Assembly (NCBI GenBank): GCA_964426675.1
Contig: CAYRRM010000052.1
Coordinates: forward strand, 1 to 12,948
Source of the DNA: DYMC01 sp035406705
GTDB taxonomy: Bacteria > Verrucomicrobiota > Lentisphaeria > Victivallales > GWF2-50-93
Direction: 5' to 3'
DNA: 12,948 bases
The position numbers and the translations under genes were made by a program. Below, piece after piece: positions 7,015 to 12,948 of this stretch. The number at the start of each line of letters is the position of its first letter. Within the stretch, counting starts at the first letter, position 1. The notes below the pieces were generated by a model. The model had not been told where the DNA came from, did no database searches, and was given only the letters and a program-made list of their open reading frames with translations.

Positions 7015-7052
7015 AGCATAAAATGAATTAAAAAATATAACAGGAGGAAAAA

Positions 7053-8225
7053 ATGAAGTATCTCAAAGATTTACTTGAACAGGGGAAAATTACACAGAAG
7101 GATTATGATGAGATAATGAAGGAAGCAGGAGCATGGATAACAGAGGATGATTTTGTCAAGATAATTGACAGGCAGATTGAAAAAGCAATGGCAGAGGTAA
7201 AAGCACAGGGACAGGTGCAGAACAAATTGATTGGGAAATTCACATCAGGTGGAAGGGTGGATGCTGCTGTTGCGGAAAAAACAATCAATCTGTTGAATGG
7301 TATCATGGGGTATAAGGCAGTCAATGTGATGAGTGAAGGGGTTGCAGAAGATGGAAGAAATCTTGTTCCAGAAGAGTTTACGGCAGAAGTTCTTAGAATT
7401 ATACCTGAATATGGAGTGGCAAGGAGGGATTGCAGAATTATTCCCATGGCCAGCAAGACAAAAAAGATTCCAAGACTAATCGCAGGTGTCACCGCATACT
7501 GGGTTGGAGAAGCAGTAAAAAAGACAACCAGTAAACCAAACATCGGGGTGGTGACATTGACGGCAAAGAAACTTGCGGCCATTATACCGGCAACAGATGA
7601 ACTTCTGGAAGATGCATCGGTGGACACATTCATGTTGATTGCGCAGTTAACTGGGGAAGCATTTGCATATGCGGAAGATGCCGCTCTGTTTCAGGGGACA
7701 GAAAGCATCAAAGGTCTTTTAACGGCAGATGGAGTTAATGAAGTGGTTACAACAGGTGCAACCTTTTCAACAATGACACCGGATGACCTGTATGATATGA
7801 TTACAAGCATTCCATCCGCAGCCAGAAAGGGTGCAAAGTTCTATTTAAACAGCACCGTTCTTGGATACCTGGCCAAGAAAAAGGACAAACAGGACAATTA
7901 TGTATGGATGAGGCCGGCGGATGGGAAACCAGGGACGATTTGGGGATATCCATATGAAGAAGTAGACCATGCACTTCCTGGTATTGACACAGAAAATCAG
8001 GCAGACACACCATTTGTGGTTTTTGGAAATCTGCAGAGGGCGATAATTGGGGATAGGAAGGTTTTAACAATAGATAAGGCAGACCAGGCCACACTCATTG
8101 ATGGAGGGGATACTGTATCATTGTGGCAACAGGATATGCAGGCGATGAGGGGTGTGGAGAGGATAGATATTGCGGTTGCGTTGCCGGAAGCATTTGCACG
8201 GTTAAGAACAGCGGAAGCAACATAA
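7053..8225 (+). CDS. Major capsid protein, HK97 fold
   Basis: This protein builds the icosahedral shell. The 390-aa product shows the conserved HK97-type pattern: LVPEEF (104-109), VARRDCRIIPM (122-132), KKIPR, YWVGEA (149-154), then SKPNIGVVTLTAKKLAAIIP with TDELLEDASVD following, and an FLNSTVLG-like strand (KFYLNSTVLG). IWGYPYEEVDHALPG and the terminal VERIDIAVALPEAFARL follow. The first 95 residues are helical and charged and are the likely delta-like portion removed by the protease. CAGGAGG (7041-7047) lies 5 nt before the ATG. Codon use is richer in C-ending codons (GCC, ACC, ATC, CTG) than neighbouring genes, as expected for the most abundant virion protein. It is flanked on both sides by GC-rich hairpin-forming spacers. 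Confidence 0.95.
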   Translation: MKYLKDLLEQGKITQKDYDEIMKEAGAWITEDDFVKIIDRQIEKAMAEVKAQGQVQNKLIGKFTSGGRVDAAVAEKTINLLNGIMGYKAVNVMSEGVAEDGRNLVPEEFTAEVLRIIPEYGVARRDCRIIPMASKTKKIPRLIAGVTAYWVGEAVKKTTSKPNIGVVTLTAKKLAAIIPATDELLEDASVDTFMLIAQLTGEAFAYAEDAALFQGTESIKGLLTADGVNEVVTTGATFSTMTPDDLYDMITSIPSAARKGAKFYLNSTVLGYLAKKKDKQDNYVWMRPADGKPGTIWGYPYEEVDHALPGIDTENQADTPFVVFGNLQRAIIGDRKVLTIDKADQATLIDGGDTVSLWQQDMQAMRGVERIDIAVALPEAFARLRTAEAT

Positions 8226-8228
8226 CAA

Positions 8229-8252
8229 GGGAGGCTTTCATGGATGCCTCCT
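8229..8252 (+). promoter_or_regulatory. First hairpin after the capsid gene, sequestering a ribosome binding site
   Basis: GGAGGC (8230-8235) pairs perfectly with GCCTCC (8246-8251) around a 10-nt loop, with an added G-U pair outside. The left arm is also an excellent Shine-Dalgarno sequence for ATG 8240 (4-codon minigene) or ATG 8244 (22-codon ORF), so the stem could hide that start or protect the 3' end of the capsid message. No T run follows. Confidence 0.5.
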
Positions 8253-8312
8253 AAAAATTGGGGTGGTGCCGGACCTCCCAACGGTGCCACCCCAAAAAGG
8301 GGGAATAGGTGA
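8244..8312 (+). CDS. Possible 22-aa Gly/Pro-rich peptide
   Basis: ATG 8244 opens 22 codons with GGGAGG (8229-8234) 9 nt upstream. The stop TGA 8310-8312 overlaps the glycosyltransferase GTG as GTGA, the same coupling seen as ATGA elsewhere. The peptide starts MPPKNWGGAGPP and ends in basic residues; such Gly/Pro/Arg-rich stretches resemble disordered termini of some phage proteins. Codons are GC-rich and unlike neighbours because the same bases form an 11-bp hairpin. It may be a genuine micro-protein, a translational coupler, or accidental. Confidence 0.33.
   Translation: MPPKNWGGAGPPNGATPKRGNR
8260..8293 (+). terminator. Strong GC-rich stem-loop between capsid and glycosyltransferase genes
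   Basis: GGGGTGGTGCC (8260-8270) pairs with GGTGCCACCCC (8283-8293) over 11 bp with two G-U pairs; the loop is 12 nt. On the + strand it is followed by AAAAAGGGGG rather than T residues, so it is not a textbook intrinsic terminator in the direction of transcription. On the - strand the stem is followed by AATTTTTAGG, so it could stop antisense transcription. It may attenuate transcription into the glycosyltransferase or block exonucleases after the capsid cistron. Confidence 0.5.
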
Positions 8313-9622
8313 AAATAAAATGGATATGTGATGTAAAGGGATGGGCATATGATAACATAGCAAATTCAATTATCAAACACACCAGACAACACAAACACAC
8401 CAAAGTTTTCATTTCAGAAAAAAAAGAATTCAATACAGAAAAAGATGATGTAATTATTTTATTTTCACCAAGATATTTTAGATACTTAAAAAATCAAGAG
8501 GAAAAAAAAACGATTGTTAGATTAGATGGATTCAGGGCATTTGGAGATGATATGAAACTGATGAGTATTGAAAACTTAAGGAACTGGTCATGGAGTGTTG
8601 TAAACAATGATTTATTTAGGGAACTTGAAAAAGTTGGGTGGAGCATTTTCAGGGTATACAGGAGTGATGAAGATGCACAACAGGTGATAAGGGAAAAAGA
8701 GAAGTGTTTTGAAGTGAAGATGGTGCAAAATGTTGATGGAGTGAAGTTATTACAGGAACCAGAAAATTCAATAACAAGGATTGGAGGGATAAGGACATTT
8801 AAGGGAGATACACACAGGTTTGATAGAGAACTGAGGTCATGTTATGGAGTTATTGCAACAAATAATGAATTATACAGAATCGCAATAGAATCAGGGGCAA
8901 AAAATGTGTGGTTGATACCTAATGGAGTAGATTTAGAAGTTTTCAGGCCAAGAGAGAAGAAGAGGCACGGGCAGTTTACAGTGGGATTTGCGGGAAATAT
9001 AGGATTTCAGGGGGCGGCGGAATATAAAGGGTATGATATATCAAAGGCGGCTGCTAAAGTGGCAGGGGCAAGGTGGGAGGAAAGATTGTATGGAAAGAAC
9101 CAAATACCACACAAGGAAATGGTAAAAAAGTTTTATCATCAGATTGATGTTTTAGTTCTGGCAAGTATCAATGAAGGGTGTAATAATACAGTGATGGAGG
9201 CTCTTGCATGTGGGGTACCTGTGTTGATTACAAAGGTTGGGTATCATGGAGAGATAATACAGGATGGAGAACAAGGGTTTTTTATAAAGAGAGACATACT
9301 TGATATATCAAAAAAAATAGAAAAGATGATGAAAGATAGGGACTTACATAAAGAGATGTCAGAAAAGGCAAGGAAGTTTGCTGAGGAACATCATGATATA
9401 AAAAAGATTTCAAAAAAATATGATGAGATTTTTAATATGGTGAATAAAGGGGAGGTGATAGAAAAGAAAAACGGGAAGGTTAAATGTATGATAAAGAAGG
9501 ACTTCTGGGCATATGGCAGGCCATGGAAAAAAGGGAAAATTATTGAAATAGAGGAAAAAGATGCAAGAAAATTCAGGCAATATATATCAATAATATACAC
9601 AACAAACAATATAAATACATGA
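8309..9622 (+). CDS. GT-B (GT4-like) glycosyltransferase with phage head-type C-terminal tail
   Basis: The 437-aa protein transfers a sugar from an activated donor. The N-terminal domain begins with ICDVKGWAYDNIAN (6-19), typical of GT-B enzymes whose acceptor loop follows the first strand. The donor half begins with IPNGVD (203-208) and GFAGN (226-230), and carries the EX7E motif with E289 and E297 in NEGCNNTVMEALACGVPVL (288-306), then a G-x-x-G-x-x-I segment (311-317). The last 45 residues (about 393-428) are separate: KDFWAYGRPWKKGKIIEIEEKDA resembles short phage proteins coded next to capsid genes (a 'charged strand, pGxxxE, A-helix' pattern). Start is GTG with GGGGGA (8299-8304) just upstream; no in-frame ATG is near. 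It is soluble, with no membrane segment. Its position inside the head operon suggests virion glycosylation; cell-wall or DNA modification are alternatives. Confidence 0.85.
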   Translation: MKIKWICDVKGWAYDNIANSIIKHTRQHKHTKVFISEKKEFNTEKDDVIILFSPRYFRYLKNQEEKKTIVRLDGFRAFGDDMKLMSIENLRNWSWSVVNNDLFRELEKVGWSIFRVYRSDEDAQQVIREKEKCFEVKMVQNVDGVKLLQEPENSITRIGGIRTFKGDTHRFDRELRSCYGVIATNNELYRIAIESGAKNVWLIPNGVDLEVFRPREKKRHGQFTVGFAGNIGFQGAAEYKGYDISKAAAKVAGARWEERLYGKNQIPHKEMVKKFYHQIDVLVLASINEGCNNTVMEALACGVPVLITKVGYHGEIIQDGEQGFFIKRDILDISKKIEKMMKDRDLHKEMSEKARKFAEEHHDIKKISKKYDEIFNMVNKGEVIEKKNGKVKCMIKKDFWAYGRPWKKGKIIEIEEKDARKFRQYISIIYTTNNINT

Positions 9623-9750
9623 AAAACATTAAATACAGTAAAGACTTTGAAAGAAAAAAAGAAAAAAGTATTAAAAAAAGAAAAAAGAAAATGACATACA
9701 AAAATAAGGCAATGAAGGTATATGAACAAAAGGAGATGAGATGGCACTAA
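9619..9750 (+). CDS. Possible lysine-rich small protein, 43 aa
   Basis: ATG 9619 overlaps the glycosyltransferase stop as ATGA and opens 43 codons to TAA 9748-9750, 10 bp inside the next gene. Nearly half the residues are Lys or Arg (for example KKRKKK). No Shine-Dalgarno sequence precedes it, so translation would rely on coupling. It fills a gap of 118 bp that otherwise has no gene. Such basic ORFs can arise by chance in poly-A DNA; equally, small basic phage proteins exist. No family recognised. Confidence 0.33.
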   Translation: MKNIKYSKDFERKKEKSIKKRKKKMTYKNKAMKVYEQKEMRWH

Positions 9751-10313
9751 CAACAGTGTCAAGGGTGCAGAATGCACTCAGAAAAACAGGGGCAGTTCAA
9801 GGAGATACAACATTAATAACAAGATTAATAAAAGAAGTATCAACAGAAGCAGAAAAAATAACGAGAAGATTTTTGCAATATGGAAAATATACAGAAATTT
9901 TTGATGGTGGAAAAGATAAAATATGGTTAAAAGGGGCAGGAATTAAAAAATTAAACAAGATTTTTATAAACAATATGGAAATAGATATTATAGAAGAAAT
10001 CGAGGCTTTAAATTTGATTTTGGACACAGAAACAGGTATGGTGTGGAGGAGGACGGGTTTTGATGTGGGATATAAAAATGTTGTGGTGGAGTATGAATGT
10101 GGATATGAGGCAAAAGATTCAAATGAAACAAATCCAGTTCCTCAGGACCTTGAAGGGGCGATTATTATGGAAGTGGTGGTGAGATACAGGTATTTATCAG
10201 AAGTAGAAATGCCTGTGACAACAGATTCAGGGGGAATAATGGATACAAGCAAAGAATGGTTGGATAAAAGGGCAAGGGAAATATTAAAAAGATATAAAAG
10301 GGTTCTGGTATGA
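9741..10313 (+). CDS. Head-tail connector protein, HK97 gp6 / SPP1 gp15-like
   Basis: The adaptor ring binds below the portal and seals the filled head. The 190-aa product has the family layout: N-terminal helices (LTTVSRVQNALRKTG, then DTTLITRLIKEVSTEAEKIT at 22-41), the RRF/Y turn, and a beta-rich middle with INNMEIDIIEE and YKNVVVEYECGYE (112-124). A long helix beginning PQDLEGAIIMEVVVRYRY (134-151) and a basic C-terminal helix ending the protein follow. It is somewhat longer than gp6 because of the middle segment. AAGGAG (9730-9735) lies 5 nt before the ATG. The stop overlaps the next start as ATGA, and its place right before gp10-like and tail-completion genes is the normal order. Confidence 0.85.
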   Translation: MALTTVSRVQNALRKTGAVQGDTTLITRLIKEVSTEAEKITRRFLQYGKYTEIFDGGKDKIWLKGAGIKKLNKIFINNMEIDIIEEIEALNLILDTETGMVWRRTGFDVGYKNVVVEYECGYEAKDSNETNPVPQDLEGAIIMEVVVRYRYLSEVEMPVTTDSGGIMDTSKEWLDKRAREILKRYKRVLV

Positions 10314-10858
10314 GGTTTGATATTAAGATTTCAAGTAGAGAACTTGAGAAAAAGATTGATAGAATTATCAGGATGTCCCCGGGACAGGTTGAAAAAGCAA
10401 TGTTACAGAGCGTTATTGATTTGGCAGGGCATATTAAATCAATGAAACTTTCAGGACAGGTGTTAAAAGCCAGGACAGGTTCATTAAGAAGGAGTATTGG
10501 GTGGGAAGTGAAGGGATATAGAGGGAAAATACAGGGAAGGGTAGGAACAAATTTGGTATATGCAAGAATACATGAATATGGGGGAGAAATAAAACCAAGA
10601 CAGGCAAGGTTTTTAACGATACCATTGAAGGCAGTAAAAACAAGGGCAGGAGTAACAAGGGCAAAGGCAAGGGATTATCACAATACTTTTGTGAGAAAGG
10701 GAATTATATTTCAAAACAGGGATGGTAAAATAGTGCCATTGTTTAGGCTTTCAAAAGGGGTAAAAATACCAAAAAGGCCATACATGGCACCATCATTAAA
10801 TGAAAAGAAGAATGATATTATCAGAAGGATTGGAAGTGCAATAATGGAGATAAGATGA
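10310..10858 (+). CDS. HK97 gp10-like head-tail joining / tail completion protein
   Basis: In the 182-aa product the core signature is clear: LKARTGSLRRSIGWEV (52-67), GRVGTNLVYARIHEYGGEI (76-94), then PRQARFLTIPLKA (96-108) and the C-terminal KRPYMAPSL (155-163). Members with the FLTIPLKA segment are the longer variants, also related to Mu-type virion morphogenesis proteins. It is basic and has no membrane segment or signal peptide. It probably acts at the head-tail interface or in tail completion. Start ATG overlaps the previous stop (ATGA) and the stop overlaps the next start in the same way, so translation is probably coupled across three genes. Confidence 0.87.
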   Translation: MRFDIKISSRELEKKIDRIIRMSPGQVEKAMLQSVIDLAGHIKSMKLSGQVLKARTGSLRRSIGWEVKGYRGKIQGRVGTNLVYARIHEYGGEIKPRQARFLTIPLKAVKTRAGVTRAKARDYHNTFVRKGIIFQNRDGKIVPLFRLSKGVKIPKRPYMAPSLNEKKNDIIRRIGSAIMEIR

Positions 10859-11298
10859 AAGGAATTGAAATATTTGAAAAAGTTATTGAAATATTAAAGG
10901 ATATAGATATTTTTGGAGGAAGGGTTTTTCAGGGAAGATATACAAGGACAACCACGGATGTATTTCCTGCGGTATGGGTGGATGTTGACAGTAACCAGAC
11001 AGAAGATGAAATGCCGGAGGCAGATTTAGGGGTCAGGCAGGTTACAATGAGAATGATTATTGCGGCCAGTATTATGATTGAAGATACAGATAAACAGGTG
11101 GTTGGAGACAGTACACATCCAGGAACATTAGATATAGAGGAAGCAATAAAAAAAGCAATTTATTCAGAATTTCCATCACTTGGAGGACTTTGTTTAACTT
11201 TCAAACTCAGCACCATTGACACAGATGAAAAAAATTATCCAGTAAAAACAATAATAATGAATATGGATATAGAATACTTGGAGGACATTAATGATTGA
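10855..11298 (+). CDS. Tail-completion / minor tail-type protein, 147 aa
   Basis: I do not recognise a precise family. The layout suggests the tail-terminator/tail-completion group: an N-terminal helix (GIEIFEKVIEILKDI), a strand with VFPAVWVDVD (37-46), central strands (VTMRMIIAAS), a helix starting LDIEEAIKKAIYSEF (92-106), and a final strand pair ending MNMDIEYLED. Gene order (after gp10, before tail tube) supports this. Such proteins cap the tail tube and join it to the head. It overlaps both neighbours (ATGA upstream, 8 bp downstream). Confidence 0.6.
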   Translation: MKGIEIFEKVIEILKDIDIFGGRVFQGRYTRTTTDVFPAVWVDVDSNQTEDEMPEADLGVRQVTMRMIIAASIMIEDTDKQVVGDSTHPGTLDIEEAIKKAIYSEFPSLGGLCLTFKLSTIDTDEKNYPVKTIIMNMDIEYLEDIND

Positions 11299-11719
11299 TT
11301 ACCAAGCATTAAATGAAGCAGTAAAAGACAGGATAAAGGAACTGGTAGGAAAGGATGTAACAGTAGGGTATACAGAACCATCATCATTGGCATTTCCATA
11401 TGTCAGGGTTACAAGGGCGCAAAAAGACAAAGAACCTGAAGCAATTGGAATTGGGGGGGTATATAAAGAGGCAGTGGTATATGTGGTTTCAGTGTATACA
11501 TGGGCAGGAGGAACAAATAATAAAACTCAAGATGATATGGAGGAGGAAGGTTATGAAATAACAAAGGAAATAAGTCAGGGGCTTTCAGGAACAAGAACAA
11601 TTAATTTTGAAGGAGTAATGGAAGTGGAAATAGAATCAATTAAAAGACCAAAACAAAAGAAGGGTTTATTCAGGGTTGATATTGAAATTGTTGTGTATGT
11701 AGAAATACAAGGAGGATAA
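11291..11719 (+). CDS. Second tail-terminator-like protein, 142 aa
   Basis: The plan is the same as the preceding gene: N-terminal helix (ALNEAVKDRIKELVG), FPYVRVTRA strand (35-43), central strands (VVYVVSVYTW, 62-71), a long helix (MEEEGYEITKEISQGL), and a strand pair ending FRVDIEIVVYVEI. This matches proteins that precede the tail tube gene in siphoviruses (terminator position). Sequence identity with 10855-11298 looks low, so the two are at most distant paralogues with different places in the neck. A G7 run (11452-11458) lies in its codons without disrupting the frame. The tail tube gene follows after one base. Confidence 0.62.
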   Translation: MIDYQALNEAVKDRIKELVGKDVTVGYTEPSSLAFPYVRVTRAQKDKEPEAIGIGGVYKEAVVYVVSVYTWAGGTNNKTQDDMEEEGYEITKEISQGLSGTRTINFEGVMEVEIESIKRPKQKKGLFRVDIEIVVYVEIQGG

Positions 11720-11720
11720 G

Positions 11721-12524
11721 ATGGCATATAGTGGAAATGAGCAATTTGTATTTATAGGGGAGGCTGATGGAACGAAATTAGTTAGTGTAGGGAATATAAT
11801 TAATGGTGGAAGTGTTGACATTGAAAGTGCAGTGGAGGAACTCAGGGGTATCGGGAAATCATTACCATGGGAACAACGGCCAGCCCTTGTCACCCCAGGT
11901 GGCAGTATTGAAATGTTTATCAAGGATAAAACACCACTGTTATTGGGATTGAGAACCAATGATAAACTTTCAGAATTCAGTGTCTCCGCAGGGGCTTCAA
12001 CAGAAGGGAAAACACATCTGTATTGCAAGGCATCATCAATTGGAATTGATGCAGAATTTAAAAGTCCACTTAAAGGAAAATTGGAATGGAAGGGAATGGG
12101 TGTTGATGAAGAGGCATCAGGACAAACACAGACTATTTTAACCAATCCAACATACATGTGGTATGAGTGCAAAGTTTCAGGTATTGACCTTAATGTCAGG
12201 GCAATTTCAATCAAGGTTGATAATGGACTTGAGGTTGAAGGAACACTTGGGGAAAAAACAGAAAACATTAGATTACCAGAATACATCATAGAGACAGACC
12301 AAAAAATTGAAGTGTCAATAAAGGCATTTGGTCCTTTGGTGGGGATTGCGGCTGATGACCTTGCAGAAATTTCAGAGGTGATATTGACTTGTACATCAGG
12401 GCAGAATTCACTGGTTATTAAGGCACAGGGGTTGTTGGCAAAAAAGGAAAGTATGCCGATTAAGGCAAATGATGTTGTTGTTTATGGAATAGATTATTCA
12501 GCAAGAGGAATAGTCATAACATAA
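11721..12524 (+). CDS. Major tail tube protein
   Basis: The 267-aa, beta-rich protein stacks as hexamers to make the tail tube. It begins MAYSGNEQFVFIGE and has alternating strands throughout. NVRAISIKVDNGLEVEG (158-174) is the segment shared by many phage tail tube proteins, where a strand of this kind precedes the IRLPEYII-type stretch (183-190) and a final sandwich. There are no membrane segments. AAGGAGG (11709-11715) lies 5 nt before the ATG. Codon use shifts toward C-ending codons in the first half, as in the capsid gene, consistent with high expression. Two tandem TAA-type stops end it (12522-12527). Its position before a chaperone-like gene is canonical. Confidence 0.85.
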   Translation: MAYSGNEQFVFIGEADGTKLVSVGNIINGGSVDIESAVEELRGIGKSLPWEQRPALVTPGGSIEMFIKDKTPLLLGLRTNDKLSEFSVSAGASTEGKTHLYCKASSIGIDAEFKSPLKGKLEWKGMGVDEEASGQTQTILTNPTYMWYECKVSGIDLNVRAISIKVDNGLEVEGTLGEKTENIRLPEYIIETDQKIEVSIKAFGPLVGIAADDLAEISEVILTCTSGQNSLVIKAQGLLAKKESMPIKANDVVVYGIDYSARGIVIT

Positions 12525-12538
12525 TAACAGGAGGATAA

Positions 12539-12880
12539 ATGAGGGAAAAAACAATTACTCTGGATGGAATACAATATACAATTAGGGCGTTAACTTACAG
12601 GGAAAAAAAAGATGCAAAAAATGGAGTAAGTGAAATTGTTATAGAACATGACCCAATCACAGGGGAAAGAAGACAGAGGGAAGTTATTAAAATGGGGGAT
12701 TATCAGGCAAGGGTTATTTTTGCAGGGTTAAAGTCCTGGTCAATAAGAAATGAGAAAGGAGAAGCAATACCACTGACATGGCAGAATTTTTTAGAATATT
12801 TTCCACCAGACCATGATGATGTTTTGTTTGGAGAAATTATGGCGCTTTCAACGCTGGGGGAAAATGAAAAAAAAACTTAA
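12539..12880 (+). CDS. Tail assembly chaperone, short form (gpG-like)
   Basis: The 113-aa product lies directly after the tail tube, where lambda G-type chaperones are found. It has a beta-start (KTITLDGIQYTIRALTYRE), a middle helix (DYQARVIFAGLKSW, 53-66) and a helical end. Tail chaperones bind the tape measure protein and recruit tube subunits, and are often made in short and frameshifted long forms. The 3' end has A9 (12867-12875) just before the TAA. AGGAGG (12529-12534) lies 4 nt before the ATG. Family assignment rests on position, size and the slippery end more than on recognised residues. Confidence 0.65.
   Translation: MREKTITLDGIQYTIRALTYREKKDAKNGVSEIVIEHDPITGERRQREVIKMGDYQARVIFAGLKSWSIRNEKGEAIPLTWQNFLEYFPPDHDDVLFGEIMALSTLGENEKKT
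12867..12875 (+). promoter_or_regulatory. A9 slippery run, probable -1 programmed frameshift site
   Basis: The 0-frame codons are GAA AAA AAA ACT TAA, so A AAA AAA (12868-12874) is a perfect -1 heptamer placed one codon before the chaperone stop. A slip leads into a frame that stays open to the window edge. Nine consecutive A could also allow transcriptional slippage. Confidence 0.6.
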
Positions 12881-12948
12881 AAAAAGCAGTATCAATAATA
12901 AACGGGATTAATTATGAATATTTTGAAAAACTTGAGGAAATGGATAAG
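12874..12948 (+). CDS. Frameshifted extension of the tail chaperone (gpGT-like), partial
   Basis: Reading from 12874 in the -1 frame gives 25 codons without a stop up to the window end, including KKAVSIINGINYEYFEKLE. It has no start codon of its own near the chaperone stop (the only ATG in this frame is at 12940), and codon use resembles the other genes. By analogy with lambda G/GT it would be joined to the chaperone by frameshifting. An alternative reading is a new ORF in frame 0 from ATG 12914, which has only a weak GGGA upstream. Confidence 0.5.

Noticed and set aside
6981..7031. 16-codon GTG-started ORF in the capsid leader
   Set aside because: No ribosome binding site and no coupling overlap; the capsid gene has its own strong site.
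7103..7633. Antisense ORF of 176 codons over the capsid gene
   Set aside because: The sense strand is an unmistakable capsid protein; the antisense product shows only composition artefacts.
11666..12289. Long antisense ORF (207 codons, - strand) over the tail tube gene
   Set aside because: It mirrors a well-supported + strand gene, has no good ribosome binding site or recognisable domain, and its composition is that expected from the complement of purine-rich codons.
1..12948. tRNA genes, CRISPR arrays, insertion sequences, attachment sites
   Set aside because: I looked for cloverleaf-like arms, regularly spaced repeats, transposase motifs and long terminal repeats and found none that I could support.

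Overview
The window is a left-to-right virion-structure module of a tailed double-stranded DNA phage or prophage (HK97-like capsid). Every convincing gene is on the + strand. I see no integrase, lysis, replication or host housekeeping gene, so a free phage, a prophage and an assembled viral contig cannot be told apart. The DNA is A/G-rich on the coding strand, with Arg mostly AGA/AGG, Ile often ATA, and strong AGGAGG-type ribosome binding sites, so the host is a bacterium using Shine-Dalgarno initiation. The purine loading and AGG/ATA use would suit a thermophile or an uncultured low-GC lineage, but I cannot place the host.

Layout: 1-165 holds the tail of an upstream gene and a 31-aa ORF. 162-548 is a SLOG/DUF2493-like nucleotide-binding protein. 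After a 75-bp AT-only gap comes the packaging and head block: TerS (624-1076), GpA-type TerL (1054-2586), HK97-type portal (2599-3927), a MuF minor head protein carrying an extra C-terminal zincin-like metallopeptidase domain (3882-5504), prohead protease joined to a scaffold-like region (5489-6970), and the major capsid protein (7053-8225). Next is a GC-rich hairpin region (8226-8308) that may encode a 22-aa peptide, then a GT-B glycosyltransferase (8309-9622) and a lysine-rich 43-aa ORF (9619-9750). The connector and tail block follows: head-tail connector (9741-10313), HK97 gp10-like protein (10310-10858), two small tail-completion-like proteins (10855-11298 and 11291-11719), tail tube (11721-12524) and a tail assembly chaperone (12539-12880). 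The chaperone gene ends on an A9 slippery run, with an open -1 frame to the window edge. A tail tube without a visible sheath points to a siphovirus-like tail, although the window ends too early to exclude a myovirus.

How it works together: TerS and TerL load DNA through the portal. Scaffold and protease drive assembly and maturation of the capsid protein, connectors close the head, and tail tube and chaperone build the tail. Most genes overlap or abut (ATGA, GTGA, longer overlaps), which indicates one translationally coupled operon. The exceptions are the two sides of the capsid gene, where GC-rich hairpins sit in otherwise AT-rich DNA.

The most interesting points are: (1) the MuF protein fused to an HExxH...E peptidase, a candidate phage-delivered effector; (2) a strong internal ribosome binding site and ATG inside the protease gene, which would make a nested scaffold as in lambda C/Nu3, next to a G8 run where losing one base would release a stand-alone protease; (3) a glycosyltransferase embedded in the head operon whose C-terminal 45 residues resemble small head-neighbourhood phage proteins, suggesting virion glycosylation; and (4) the probable chaperone frameshift.
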